64,000 bases of DNA from NCBI RefSeq assembly GCF_002795805.1, contig NZ_CP018799.1, positions 1,109,001 through 1,173,000 of the forward strand, read 5' to 3'. The notes beneath the pieces were generated by a model. That model searched no databases. It saw nothing but the letters and a program-made list of their open reading frames with translations, and was not told the origin of the DNA. The DNA comes from Mariprofundus aestuarium (GTDB lineage Bacteria > Pseudomonadota > Zetaproteobacteria > Mariprofundales > Mariprofundaceae). This document shows positions 24,537 through 33,613 of this stretch, piece after piece. Each line of letters opens with the position of its first letter. Within the stretch, counting starts at the first letter, position 1. The translations under genes were made by a program, and so were the position numbers.

Positions 24537-25169
24537 GTGAATAGATTAATCACATTTGAGGGTGTTGATGGTTGCGGTAAAAGTACGCAGCTGAAACTTG
24601 CTGCGCAGTGGCTTCAAGCGCGGGGTGAAGAGGTGGTCACTACTTTCGAGCCGGGTGATACGTCGCTGGGCAAAGAGATTCGCAAGCTGCTTCTGACTGG
24701 CGAATTCGTGCCGGTTCCTGAGGCTGAGTTGCTGCTGTTTCTGGCAGATCGTGCCCAGCATGTGTGCGAGGTGATTCAGCCAGCTCTTGCCTCTGGTGCA
24801 TGGGTACTTTGCGACCGCTACTCCGACTCTACGCTGGCCTACCAGTTGGCGGCACGGAAACTTGGTGCCAGAACTGTCAATATTATAGAGATGCTCACCT
24901 TTGCCGAATGCAGGGTAATCCCTGCCATGACCCTCTGGTTTGATGTGCCGGTCTCTGTGGCTGCGGAGCGAATGAAAAAACGCATGCAAGCGGGCGAGAA
25001 GAGTACGCGCTTGGATGATGAGGCTATCTCTTTTCACGAGCGGGTCGCAGCAGCATTTACCAGCCAGTTTGAGAAAGATGACGGGCGAATCGTTCGTATC
25101 GATGCGAGCCTGAATATTGAAGGCGTGCAGGCAGAGGTGGAATCTGCATTGCAGAAGCGGTTCTCTTGA
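24537..25169 (+). CDS. tmk: Thymidylate kinase
   Basis: 210 residues from a GTG start with GAGGGG upstream. It has the P-loop FEGVDGCGKST, the DRY motif (CDRYSDSTLAYQ) and the LID arginine region. It phosphorylates dTMP to dTDP for DNA synthesis. Its stop overlaps the start of holB (TTGA), the classic tmk-holB order found in many proteobacteria. Confidence 0.96.
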   Translation: MNRLITFEGVDGCGKSTQLKLAAQWLQARGEEVVTTFEPGDTSLGKEIRKLLLTGEFVPVPEAELLLFLADRAQHVCEVIQPALASGAWVLCDRYSDSTLAYQLAARKLGARTVNIIEMLTFAECRVIPAMTLWFDVPVSVAAERMKKRMQAGEKSTRLDDEAISFHERVAAAFTSQFEKDDGRIVRIDASLNIEGVQAEVESALQKRFS

Positions 25170-26092
25170 AACAGTTATTAGGCCACCAGCCCATTGAAGG
25201 GCGTTTCCGCGATGCCATGCAGCGAGGGCGCATGCATCACGCGTGGCTGCTGCATGGGGTTCGCGGTATCGGCAAGTTTGCACTGGCTGAGAAGCTGGCT
25301 GGCATGCTGCTGTGTGAATCGGGTTCGGCATGCGGTGAATGCCACGCCTGCCAGATGTTGAAAGCAGAATCGCATCCCGATGTTCACAGGGTGGGTTTGC
25401 TGGAGAAAAAGCGCGATATCAGTATTGACCAGGTGAGGGAGGTGCTCGACTTTCTCTCCCTGAGTGGAGCTGAGGGTGAGCGGCGCGTGGTGATTCTAGA
25501 TCAGGCTGAGCGGCTTAATAATCAGGCGGCCAATGCGCTGCTGAAAGGGCTGGAAGAGCCATCAGCGGGCAGTGTGCTGATCATGGTCTGTGCCGATGCG
25601 ATGAAACTTCCGGCGACGGTGCGTTCACGCTGCCTGATGCAGCACTGCTCGCCGCTCACGGAAAACGATGTGCGCACGGTGCTGGAGTCGAAACTGGACG
25701 CCAATATAATTGATCTGGCTGTGAAGCTGGCGGATGGCTGTCCGGGAAGTGTGAGCTGCCTTGAGGATGATTCCGTAGCAAAGGCACTGGCAGAGTGGCA
25801 GAGGCTGGTTGAGGATGTGACCAGGGCTGATATCGGCAAGGTCGAGAACTGGTGCAGGGCTCACGTGGTTTCAGTGCCGCATGAGCTGATTGTCCGGGCG
25901 CTGCTGCAGCCGGTTTATCCAAGGTTGCAAGATTATCAGGGAACAGGTTTTGAGGCTCTGGAGGCGACACACAAAGCAGTGAAGGATTGCCTGCGCTGGC
26001 CGGGTGAAGTGATACGCCAGAGCCTGCGCGCATCACCGACGCTTCTCTCCTGTGTGCTCGAGCTCAGAACAGCGCTGAAAAGTACGGACTAG
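25166..26092 (+). CDS. holB: DNA polymerase III delta' subunit
   Basis: 308 residues from a TTG overlapping the tmk stop. The AAA+ clamp-loader fold has the GVRGIGK P-loop region, a zinc-binding set of four cysteines (CESGSACGECHAC), VILDQAERLNNQAANALLKGLEEPS and the SRC motif (VRSRC). It is part of the clamp loader that puts the beta clamp on DNA. It lies 58 bases before metG, and is most likely in the same operon. Confidence 0.93.
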   Translation: MKQLLGHQPIEGRFRDAMQRGRMHHAWLLHGVRGIGKFALAEKLAGMLLCESGSACGECHACQMLKAESHPDVHRVGLLEKKRDISIDQVREVLDFLSLSGAEGERRVVILDQAERLNNQAANALLKGLEEPSAGSVLIMVCADAMKLPATVRSRCLMQHCSPLTENDVRTVLESKLDANIIDLAVKLADGCPGSVSCLEDDSVAKALAEWQRLVEDVTRADIGKVENWCRAHVVSVPHELIVRALLQPVYPRLQDYQGTGFEALEATHKAVKDCLRWPGEVIRQSLRASPTLLSCVLELRTALKSTD

Positions 26093-26150
26093 GATTCACC
26101 GCCAAGCAAGTTAGAGTGCGGCTGAACCAGTCAGGAGAGCTATCCACAGT

Positions 26151-27689
26151 ATGGGCAAATACTACGTCACCACCCCGATCTATTATGTGAATGATGAGCC
26201 GCATCTCGGCCATATCTATACCACGATTGCAGCCGATGTGCTTGCCCGTAATAAGCGGCTCTGCGGTGAGGATGTCTTCTTTTTGACCGGTGTGGATGAA
26301 CATGGTCAGAAGGTAGAGCAGGCGGCACAGGCACGTGGTATAGAGCCGATCGAGCTGGCCAACCAGGTAGTAGCGCGTTACGAGAGCCTCTGGCCTGAAC
26401 TCTCCATCTCCAATAATGATTTCATCCGTACCAGTTCCGAGCGCCATAAGAAGGGTGTGCAGGCGATGTGGCGCCGCTTGGAAAATGCAGGTTCGATCTA
26501 CAAGGATTTCTACGAAGATTGGTACTGCGTACCGTGCGAAAGCTACTGGACTGAGACGCAGCTGAAGGATGCAGAGTGCTGGGATGACAAACATTGTCCC
26601 GACTGCAAACGTGCTGTTGAGAAGATTCAGGAGGAGTCCTATTTCTTCCGCCTGAGCGCCTTCCAGGATCTCCTGGCTGAACATATCAAAGCCAACCCCG
26701 ACTTCATCATGCCTGCCTCGCGCCGTAATGAGGTACTGAGTTTTGTGGAGGGTGGGTTAAGAGACCTCTCTGTTTCCCGTACCACCTTTTCATGGGGTGT
26801 ACCGGTGCCGGGTGATGAGAAGCATGTGATCTATGTCTGGATCGATGCATTGACCAACTACCTCTCTGGCCTTGGCTTCCCTGACCAGGAGCTGCCGGAG
26901 CATTGGCCTGCTGATGTTCATCTGATTGGTAAGGATATTCTCCGCTTCCATGCCGTTTACTGGCCTGCCATGCTGATGGCAGCCAACCTGCCACTGCCTA
27001 AACGGATCTATGCACATGGCTGGTGGACTGTTGAAGGCGAGAAGATGAGTAAGTCCAAGGGCAATGCCCTGCGTCCTGCCGATCTTCTGGCTGAGTATGA
27101 TGCTGATGTGCTGCGCTACTTCCTGTTGCGTGAAGTACCCTTTGGTCACGATGGTGATTTCTCATTTACTGCCCTTAAGCAGCGCTACAACTCTGAACTG
27201 GCCAATGATGTCGGCAACCTGCTAAACCGCTCGCTGGCGATGCTCAACAAATACCGTGACGGTGTGCTGGGTGAAATGGGCGAGGAGACGGAATCCGATC
27301 GCGCCCTGATTGCTGACGTAAAAGCGATGCAGTCCGAGGTGGCTGAAGCGCTGGATAGACAGGCATTCCATCTGGCTATTGAGCGGATCAGTGTTGTGGT
27401 GCGGCATGGCAACCGCTATGTGGAAGAGAACGCACCCTGGGCACTGGCCAAGCAGGGTGATGACGCGCGTCTGAACTCGGTTCTCTATCACCTTGTGGAG
27501 ACGCTGCGTCTGGTGGCGCTGCAGTTGCTGCCTTTCATGCCGACCAAGATGCAGCAGATGCTCTCACAGATTTATAACCAAGAGGTTGCCACCGAAAACT
27601 TCCTGTATGCAGAACAGGGCGGCTGGGGGCTGCTCAAGACTGGACATCAGTGTGCCAAGCCGACTCCGATTTTTCCACGCATGGAGTAG
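26151..27689 (+). CDS. metG: Methionyl-tRNA synthetase
   Basis: 512 residues. The Rossmann catalytic domain has the HIGH-like sequence HLGHIYTT and the KMSKS motif (EKMSKSKGN); a knuckle with CVPC and CPDC cysteines suggests one or two bound zincs. The anticodon-binding helical domain follows, but the C-terminal tRNA-binding (dimerisation) domain of longer MetG is absent. It charges tRNA-Met in the cytoplasm. Confidence 0.96.
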   Translation: MGKYYVTTPIYYVNDEPHLGHIYTTIAADVLARNKRLCGEDVFFLTGVDEHGQKVEQAAQARGIEPIELANQVVARYESLWPELSISNNDFIRTSSERHKKGVQAMWRRLENAGSIYKDFYEDWYCVPCESYWTETQLKDAECWDDKHCPDCKRAVEKIQEESYFFRLSAFQDLLAEHIKANPDFIMPASRRNEVLSFVEGGLRDLSVSRTTFSWGVPVPGDEKHVIYVWIDALTNYLSGLGFPDQELPEHWPADVHLIGKDILRFHAVYWPAMLMAANLPLPKRIYAHGWWTVEGEKMSKSKGNALRPADLLAEYDADVLRYFLLREVPFGHDGDFSFTALKQRYNSELANDVGNLLNRSLAMLNKYRDGVLGEMGEETESDRALIADVKAMQSEVAEALDRQAFHLAIERISVVVRHGNRYVEENAPWALAKQGDDARLNSVLYHLVETLRLVALQLLPFMPTKMQQMLSQIYNQEVATENFLYAEQGGWGLLKTGHQCAKPTPIFPRME

Positions 27690-27763
27690 TAAGCAGGGGC
27701 TCTTATGGATAATCTGACCTGTTCAGAGCATCCTTAACCCCAATATTGGCGAAGGAGGATAGG

Positions 27764-28288
27764 GTGCCAAGAAGGTTACTGAAAAAGATTATGCCGGATC
27801 ACAATACGATCCGAAATCATAAGCATCTACGTTTTTTCGGTACACTTCTGCATAACCGGGCCCTGTGGCACATGAATCACGACTCCGTCGCCAAAGCTTT
27901 TGCCGTCGGGCTCTTCTTTGCCTGGGTTCCGGTCCCATTCCAGATGGTGTTGGCTGCTGGCGGTGCCATCCTTTTCAATGCCAACCTGCCGCTCTCCGTG
28001 GCGCTGGTCTGGCTTACCAACCCGCTCACCATGCCGCCGATGTTCTACGGCGCTTACAAGCTGGGTGCATTCGTGCTCGGGGAAGAGCTACAGCACTTCG
28101 AGATGGAACTCTCTTATGAGTGGATTGAGCACGAGATGTCCCTGATCTGGGAGCCTTTCCTGCTCGGCTGTTTTATTATCGGGGTGTCCAGCTCTCTACT
28201 CGGCTACATTGGCATTAAGCTTCTGTGGCGAAGGACGGTGATCAAACGCTGGCGTAAAAGGCATATTCGGCGTGACCGGCTCACCTGA
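27764..28288 (+). CDS. DUF2062 membrane protein
   Basis: About 174 residues from the GTG at 27764, which has GGAGGATAGG directly upstream; a TTG at 27746 is less likely. A basic N-terminus (RRLLKK) precedes two to three hydrophobic segments (AFAVGLFFAWVPVPFQMVLAAGG, the NPLTMPPMFYGAYKLG motif and a C-terminal segment ending in LLW), then a very basic tail. The NPLT-P motif is typical of DUF2062 proteins of the inner membrane, whose role is unknown. It overlaps the next gene by 17 bases. Confidence 0.85.
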   Translation: MPRRLLKKIMPDHNTIRNHKHLRFFGTLLHNRALWHMNHDSVAKAFAVGLFFAWVPVPFQMVLAAGGAILFNANLPLSVALVWLTNPLTMPPMFYGAYKLGAFVLGEELQHFEMELSYEWIEHEMSLIWEPFLLGCFIIGVSSSLLGYIGIKLLWRRTVIKRWRKRHIRRDRLT

Positions 28289-29165
28289 GGTCTGGAGTCT
28301 GATCTCCAAATCACTCGACGGTGCTGTCGGTTGCGGAAAAATCACAACTTCTCACTCACTTTCAGGTGGTAGTATCAATTCGGCTTACCGGGTTACCACG
28401 GAATCCGAAGTCTCCTTTTTTGTCAAACTTAACAGGGAGTCAGGCCTTGAGATGTTTGAGGCCGAGTGTGATGGACTTTATGAACTGATCGCTGCCAATG
28501 CGATTCGTGTGCCGTTAGCGGTGACCACCGGAAGCGGGGCAGGGCACGCGTGGCTGGTTACAGAATATATCAATCTTGGACGGGGAAGCGGCGATTCGGA
28601 TCGTCTGCTCGGCATGCAACTGGCCGCACTTCACAGGCAAGCTGAAGAGAGTTATGGCTGGTTTCGCGATAACACCATCGGTTCGACGGTTCAGCACAAC
28701 AGGCGGTCGGGAAACTGGATCGATTTTTATCGACATCAGCGGCTGAAATTTCAGCTCGATCTTGCTGCCAGCAACGGATTCAGAGGTTCACTGCAGGAGA
28801 AGGGGGAGCGGTTGCTTGCTGACCTCGGCACTTTTTTTGTTGGTTATACACCGCAGCCATCACTGTTGCATGGCGATCTATGGGGCGGCAACTGCGCCTT
28901 TGATGAAAAGGGGCAGCCAGTCATGTTTGATCCGGCCGTCTATTACGGTGACCGCGAGGCCGATATCGCCATGACCGAACTCTTCGGTGGTTTTGGCGCC
29001 GATTTTTACGACGCCTACAACGAGGAATGGCCTTTGGATAGTGGCTACGCAGTGCGCAAAACACTCTACAACCTCTATCACATCCTCAACCACGCCAACC
29101 TCTTCGGCGGCGGTTACGCCTCGCAGGCCGAAGCCATGGTCGACAGGCTTCTCTCAGAAATTTGA
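28272..29165 (+). CDS. Fructosamine kinase family protein
   Basis: 297 residues from a GTG inside the end of the DUF2062 gene. Kinase-like fold: GGSINSAYRV nucleotide loop, the lysine in FFVKLN, the catalytic HGDLWGGN and the metal site MFDPAVYYGDREADIAM. Bacterial members phosphorylate ribulosamines or fructosamines and are thought to deglycate proteins. No glycation genes lie beside it. A 118-base gap without a gene follows before the converging ORF. Confidence 0.9.
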   Translation: MTGSPEVWSLISKSLDGAVGCGKITTSHSLSGGSINSAYRVTTESEVSFFVKLNRESGLEMFEAECDGLYELIAANAIRVPLAVTTGSGAGHAWLVTEYINLGRGSGDSDRLLGMQLAALHRQAEESYGWFRDNTIGSTVQHNRRSGNWIDFYRHQRLKFQLDLAASNGFRGSLQEKGERLLADLGTFFVGYTPQPSLLHGDLWGGNCAFDEKGQPVMFDPAVYYGDREADIAMTELFGGFGADFYDAYNEEWPLDSGYAVRKTLYNLYHILNHANLFGGGYASQAEAMVDRLLSEI

Positions 29166-29283
29166 TACCAGCGGACTCAACTACCTTCAGAGCACTTGTT
29201 CGAGTCCTGTGCAGGGCTCGATATCAACTCGAATTGATTTAGACGAATGATACTTTCGGCAAAAGTGGACATTCAGTAAACAA

Positions 29284-29658
29284 TCAGGTTTTGCTGCCAA
29301 CCCAATTCCGAGCACCATCAATTGTCTGGAAGGTGGCATATTCAAACAACTTGTTTTTCGTTAGTTCACATAGACTGTTTGCGAGGCCAACATAGGCATC
29401 CTGAGGTACAATCAGGGCGATTTTAAATTCGTGCTTCAGCTGAGAAATCATTTCATCTGTTGATGCAAATATTGGCAAATGAGAGGCCTCTATTGCGTGG
29501 CCTGATATTTCTGTGAAATCATTAATAATATATCTGGCGCTTTTGAAGCGAACATCATCATACAAATCAATATTAGATTCCAAAACTTCCTCTCCGTTGA
29601 CCATGCCTGAGAATATTCTATATATACCTTCAGACTCCCAAATTATTGAATACGGCAC
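29284..29658 (-). CDS. Hypothetical protein (124 aa)
   Basis: Begins at a GTG with AGGAG eight bases upstream, which supports translation. The product is soluble, acidic and mixed alpha/beta (YRIFSGMVNGEE; YIINDFTEISG; FKIALIVPQD). The pattern, a strand-rich start and a helix-strand end, recalls STAS/SpoIIAA-like proteins, but this is a shape resemblance only. No cysteine cluster or signal peptide. It lies alone, converging on the kinase gene and following pmbA-side genes after a short gap. Confidence 0.7.
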   Translation of the reverse strand: MPYSIIWESEGIYRIFSGMVNGEEVLESNIDLYDDVRFKSARYIINDFTEISGHAIEASHLPIFASTDEMISQLKHEFKIALIVPQDAYVGLANSLCELTKNKLFEYATFQTIDGARNWVGSKT

Positions 29659-29692
29659 GAAACACTCCTCATGGAATTAATAAAAATGCCCT

Positions 29693-31087
29693 CTATTGCC
29701 CGGCGACCGTCATGCCGGAGATGGCAATGCTTGGCACGGCACTGGAGCCAAACCATGTGAGGTCGGAGCCGACCATCTTAATGCTGGCGAACATCTCTTT
29801 CAGGTTGCCGGCAATGGTGATGCCCTGCACCGGACGCACAATTTTACCGTTCTTGATCAGGAAGCCGGCCGCGCCGCGCGAGTAGTCGCCGGTAACACCG
29901 TTGACACCAAAACCGATCATCTCAGTCACCAGCAGGCCGTTGCCGATCTCTGCGATCATCTTCTCCTGGGTTTGAGATCCCGGATGCCAGATCAGGTTGG
30001 AGGAGCCGATGCCGATATCCCCGGTAAGGCCACGCACGGCACTGCCGGTCTCCGGTTGTTTCAACCGTTTGGCCGTGTACCGGTCGGTTAAAAAGCAGTT
30101 CAGCCTGCCGCTATCAATAATGTTACGACCCACGCAGCGGGTGCCCTCTCCATCGAACAGACGATTGCCCATGCCGTCGGGGTGGTCGGGATTATCCTCA
30201 ATGGTTATAAACTCGGGGAAGATCTCCGCGTTGAGTGAGTCGGCAAGAAAGGTGCGCTCCTGCAGTACCGCACGCCCATTAATGCCACCGATCAGGTGAC
30301 CTAGCAAAGAGGAGGCAGTGCGCGGTTCGAAAACCACCGTGGTCCGTCCACTCTCCATGCTGCCGGGATTGAGCATGGCTATGGCACGCTTGGCTGCTTC
30401 ATGAGCGATGGTCTCTGGTGTTCTCAGGTCGGAGGCGTGAAAGGCACGATGCCATGCGTAATCGCGCTGCATACCTTCACCCGTTCCGGCAATGACTGAA
30501 ACACTGAGCGAGGCTGATGATTTGGCATATTCAGCGGAGAAGCCATCACTGGAAGCGTAGGCAATATGGCTGCTGCCGAAGCTTGCATCTGCGCCCTCTG
30601 AGTTGCTGATCTCAGGCGAATAGTTGCGGGCAATCTCTTCGCACTGCATCGCTGCATCACGGGCTTTTTCGATGTTCCAGCCATGATCCCGGTCGGGATA
30701 ACGCGCATTCCATGCGGCCAGCTCATTGCTGCTCGGATGTATTGCACCTGTTGGCGGTACGGCATCGGGATCGGGCTCCGATATTCTGGCCATGGCTACG
30801 ACCTGTGCGGCAAGCTGATTCAGCCCTGATTCAGAGAGATCGGAGCTAGAGGCGGTGGCAAAGGCCAGTCCGCGACCGGTATCGAAAAAAGCGCGCAGAC
30901 CCATTCCCTGCGCATCCTCGCGCTCAACCGATTCAATGGCGCCGTTACGGACAGTGATTGAGTCGCCGGTATTGCTGATAGCCATCGCATCGACATGGAT
31001 CGCGCCGGCTTTTTTGGCAGAGTCGATTAACCGTTCAGCATGGCCGCTGATACTATCTTTTTGTGGTTTGATGTTGGAGTGGCTCAT
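29693..31087 (-). CDS. pmbA: TldE/PmbA metalloprotease-family subunit
   Basis: 464 residues, the usual PmbA size. Conserved parts include SITVRNGAIESVE near the start, GRTTVVFEPR, and the C-terminal GVNGVTGDYSRGAAGFLIKNG and MFASIKMVG segments. PmbA pairs with TldD in a protease that processes small peptides such as microcins and degrades CcdA; TldE lacks the zinc site. It overlaps tldD by four bases, so both are made together. Confidence 0.95.
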   Translation of the reverse strand: MSHSNIKPQKDSISGHAERLIDSAKKAGAIHVDAMAISNTGDSITVRNGAIESVEREDAQGMGLRAFFDTGRGLAFATASSSDLSESGLNQLAAQVVAMARISEPDPDAVPPTGAIHPSSNELAAWNARYPDRDHGWNIEKARDAAMQCEEIARNYSPEISNSEGADASFGSSHIAYASSDGFSAEYAKSSASLSVSVIAGTGEGMQRDYAWHRAFHASDLRTPETIAHEAAKRAIAMLNPGSMESGRTTVVFEPRTASSLLGHLIGGINGRAVLQERTFLADSLNAEIFPEFITIEDNPDHPDGMGNRLFDGEGTRCVGRNIIDSGRLNCFLTDRYTAKRLKQPETGSAVRGLTGDIGIGSSNLIWHPGSQTQEKMIAEIGNGLLVTEMIGFGVNGVTGDYSRGAAGFLIKNGKIVRPVQGITIAGNLKEMFASIKMVGSDLTWFGSSAVPSIAISGMTVAGQ

Positions 31088-32523
31088 GCTTCGGTTCCTC
31101 CGACGGTCAATTCATCAATGCGCAGGGTGGGTAACCCGACACCGACTGGCACGGACTGCCCGCCTTTGCCGCAGGTGCCAACACCGGGGTCAAGCTCAAG
31201 ATCATTACCGATCATCGATACCTTCTGCAGTACCTCGTGCCCCACACCGATCAGGGTTGCTCCCTTGACCGGATACTGAATTTTACCGTTCTCCACGTAG
31301 TAGGCTTCGGAGGTAGTGAAAACAAACTTGCCTGAGGTGATATCGACCTGTCCGCCACCAAAATTGACTGCGTAGATACCGCGATCAAGAGAGGCGAGGA
31401 TATCATCCGGCGAATCGTTACCCGGTAGCATGAATGTGTTGGTCATGCGAGGCAGAACCTGATGGGCATAGGACTCACGCCTGCCGTTTCCGGTTGATTC
31501 CTTGCCCATCAAGCGGGCATTCTGGCGATCCAGCAGGTAGCCGGTGAGGATGCCGTCTTCGATCACTGTATTGCGCTTGGTTGCCATGCCTTCATCGTCG
31601 ACATTAAGTGAGCCGCGCCGCTCGGCGATGGTGCCGTCATCAACCACTGTAATGCCCTTGGCAGCCACCCGTTCGCCCAGTTTATTCGAAAACACAGAGG
31701 TTCCCTTGCGGTTGAAGTCGCCTTCAAGCCCGTGACCAATCGCTTCGTGCAGTAGAATGCCGGGCCAGCCGGGTCCAAGCACAACCGGCATGGTGCCAGC
31801 CGGGGCATCATGGGCATCGAGATTTAAGAGTGCGAGGCGGACTGCTGTGCGCACCAGCTCCTCAGCCTTGTCCTGTTCAGCAAATCTGAGCAGCGAAAAT
31901 CGGCCACCACCACCGGCGCTGCCGGTTTCGCGTTTGCCATTTTGCTCGACCACCACAGATACATTCAGCCGGACAAGTGGTCGGGCATCGTGAATGAAAG
32001 CGCCATCCATGCGTACGATATGAATGTCGGAGAAAGAGGATGATACATTGGCAAAGACCTGCTTGACGCGTGGATCAAGACTGCGGGCAAGCCGGTCTAG
32101 TCGCTCAAGCAGCTCTTTACGCATGGTGAAATCCAGTCCCAGGGCCGGGTTGCTGCCACTGTAGAGTGTTGGTGCAGTGGCTTGGCTGTGAATGGCGACT
32201 GGGGGGCGATCTTGGTGGCTAGTGGCGATGGCCCGAGCTGAACCAGCCGCCTGCATCAGGGATGCCGTGTCGAGCCGATCGGTAAAGGCATGGCCAGCTG
32301 ATTCCCCCTTGATAACGCGCGCACCAAGCCCCTGATGGGTTGATGCGGAAACATGTTTGACGCGACCCTCTTCAAGGGCGATCGACTCCATGCTGCTGTG
32401 CTCAAGGTAGAGGTCACCATCATCAGCACCGGCAGGAAGCATGTGCGAGAGCACGGACTGGAGGGTTTCGATAGAAACTGGGGGGGTATCTGGCAGTTTA
32501 AGGGTCATGGTGGCAATCGTCAT
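31084..32523 (-). CDS. tldD: TldD metalloprotease subunit
   Basis: About 479 residues from the ATG at 32523 (32508 is also possible; neither has a strong ribosome site); the open frame runs further upstream but without homology and over a plus-strand gene. The zinc-binding HEAIGHGLE (HExxxH) and the conserved GRRESYAHQVLPRMTNTF and VNFGGGQVDITSGKF stretches identify TldD. Together with PmbA it forms the heteromeric protease. The upstream DUF2007-like gene diverges. Confidence 0.95.
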   Translation of the reverse strand: MTIATMTLKLPDTPPVSIETLQSVLSHMLPAGADDGDLYLEHSSMESIALEEGRVKHVSASTHQGLGARVIKGESAGHAFTDRLDTASLMQAAGSARAIATSHQDRPPVAIHSQATAPTLYSGSNPALGLDFTMRKELLERLDRLARSLDPRVKQVFANVSSSFSDIHIVRMDGAFIHDARPLVRLNVSVVVEQNGKRETGSAGGGGRFSLLRFAEQDKAEELVRTAVRLALLNLDAHDAPAGTMPVVLGPGWPGILLHEAIGHGLEGDFNRKGTSVFSNKLGERVAAKGITVVDDGTIAERRGSLNVDDEGMATKRNTVIEDGILTGYLLDRQNARLMGKESTGNGRRESYAHQVLPRMTNTFMLPGNDSPDDILASLDRGIYAVNFGGGQVDITSGKFVFTTSEAYYVENGKIQYPVKGATLIGVGHEVLQKVSMIGNDLELDPGVGTCGKGGQSVPVGVGLPTLRIDELTVGGTEA

Positions 32524-32581
32524 GGCTGGCTTGCATCTGGTCAAGCGTGACGGACGAGCATGATGCACATAGGTTGCTGGC

Positions 32582-32785
32582 ATGGTTGAGTTGATAAAGA
32601 TTTCCGATCTGGTGCTGCTGCAGGTGATTATCGATGCGCTGGAATCCAGGGCGATCCGTTTCAGGGTCGATAATGCCGGCATGCATGCGCTGATGCCGCT
32701 GCCGGGTTTGATGGATTCACGAATCCTCGTTGATGAGGATGATCTCCCCGCTGCCAGAATGATTCTGAATGATTTGGAGCTTTGA
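32582..32785 (+). CDS. DUF2007-like small protein
   Basis: 67 residues matching the shape of DUF2007 'putative signal transducing' proteins: VLLQVIIDALESRAIRFRVDN, a DSRILVDEDDLPAARMIL end. A ferredoxin-like beta-alpha-beta fold is expected; function unknown. It stops three bases before the start of the membrane protein gene, so the two form an operon diverging from tldD-pmbA. Confidence 0.8.
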   Translation: MVELIKISDLVLLQVIIDALESRAIRFRVDNAGMHALMPLPGLMDSRILVDEDDLPAARMILNDLEL

Positions 32786-32788
32786 GGG

Positions 32789-33493
32789 ATGATTAAAGGT
32801 GCACTGGCGTTTCTGGCGGGGTTGAAGCTGCTGTTTGTCCGCACTGAGTTGCGCAGCCTTTTGTGGCGTATGCTTGGCCTGCTGCTGCTTCTGATGGTTG
32901 TTCTTTCCACAGCTGCTTACTGGCTCGTTGATTATGTTGCCGCTCTCTGGATTCCTGAAGGGGATGCCTGGTACTGGCAAATAGTATCATGGATCGTGTG
33001 GCTGCTGGCGCTGTTGTTGGCGCTGATCACGGCTGCAGTTGCTTATGTGGCGCTTGGTTCAGCCGCTGTGGCACCATGGCTTGATCAGCTGGCAGAGCGT
33101 GCGGAAACCCTCTCTGGGAAGTCTGTTGAGCCTACATCCCAGTCATCGATGGCACTGATACTGCAGAGCCTCTCCCATTCACTGCGCCCGCTACTTGGTT
33201 TGATGGTGTGGGGTGGGGCGGCACTGCTCTTCTTCTGGTTGCCTCCAGTTGCCGCAGCGATATGGACGTACGGCAGTATTCGTTTTCTGACGTTTGAACT
33301 GATTGATACATCGGCATCACGGCGTGGCTGGAATTTCAGCCAGCGCAAACAGAAACTAAATGAAAACCGCTGGTTTTTTCTCGGTTTTTCTGCCCTGGCT
33401 GCAGTGATGATCATGGTTCCAGTTCTTAATCTGGCCGTTATTCCAGCGGCTGTGGTCGGATTATCGGTTCACTTCATGCAAGATCAGGCCTGA
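32789..33493 (+). CDS. EI24/CysZ-like membrane protein
   Basis: 234 residues with about four to five membrane segments (about 25-50, 65-92, 130-160, 195-230) and the typical loop ending in RRGWNFSQRKQKLNENR, as in EI24-domain proteins that include the sulfate transporter CysZ. No sulfate genes are near, so transport of sulfate is not assumed. Confidence 0.8.
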   Translation: MIKGALAFLAGLKLLFVRTELRSLLWRMLGLLLLLMVVLSTAAYWLVDYVAALWIPEGDAWYWQIVSWIVWLLALLLALITAAVAYVALGSAAVAPWLDQLAERAETLSGKSVEPTSQSSMALILQSLSHSLRPLLGLMVWGGAALLFFWLPPVAAAIWTYGSIRFLTFELIDTSASRRGWNFSQRKQKLNENRWFFLGFSALAAVMIMVPVLNLAVIPAAVVGLSVHFMQDQA

Positions 33494-33613
33494 ATCTATT
33501 AATGAATTATCATGGCTAATTATATTCGCGGATAAAAACCTGGAAAACGTAGGGGATGCAATGGCCGAACCAGTTGGCTACACTGCTGCGCTCTACGTCC
33601 TTGGAGGTCAGGC

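Noticed and set aside
32524-32910. Extension of tldD upstream of 32523
   Set aside because: The open frame continues but has low-complexity Ser/Arg content, overlaps the plus-strand DUF2007-like gene and exceeds the normal TldD length.
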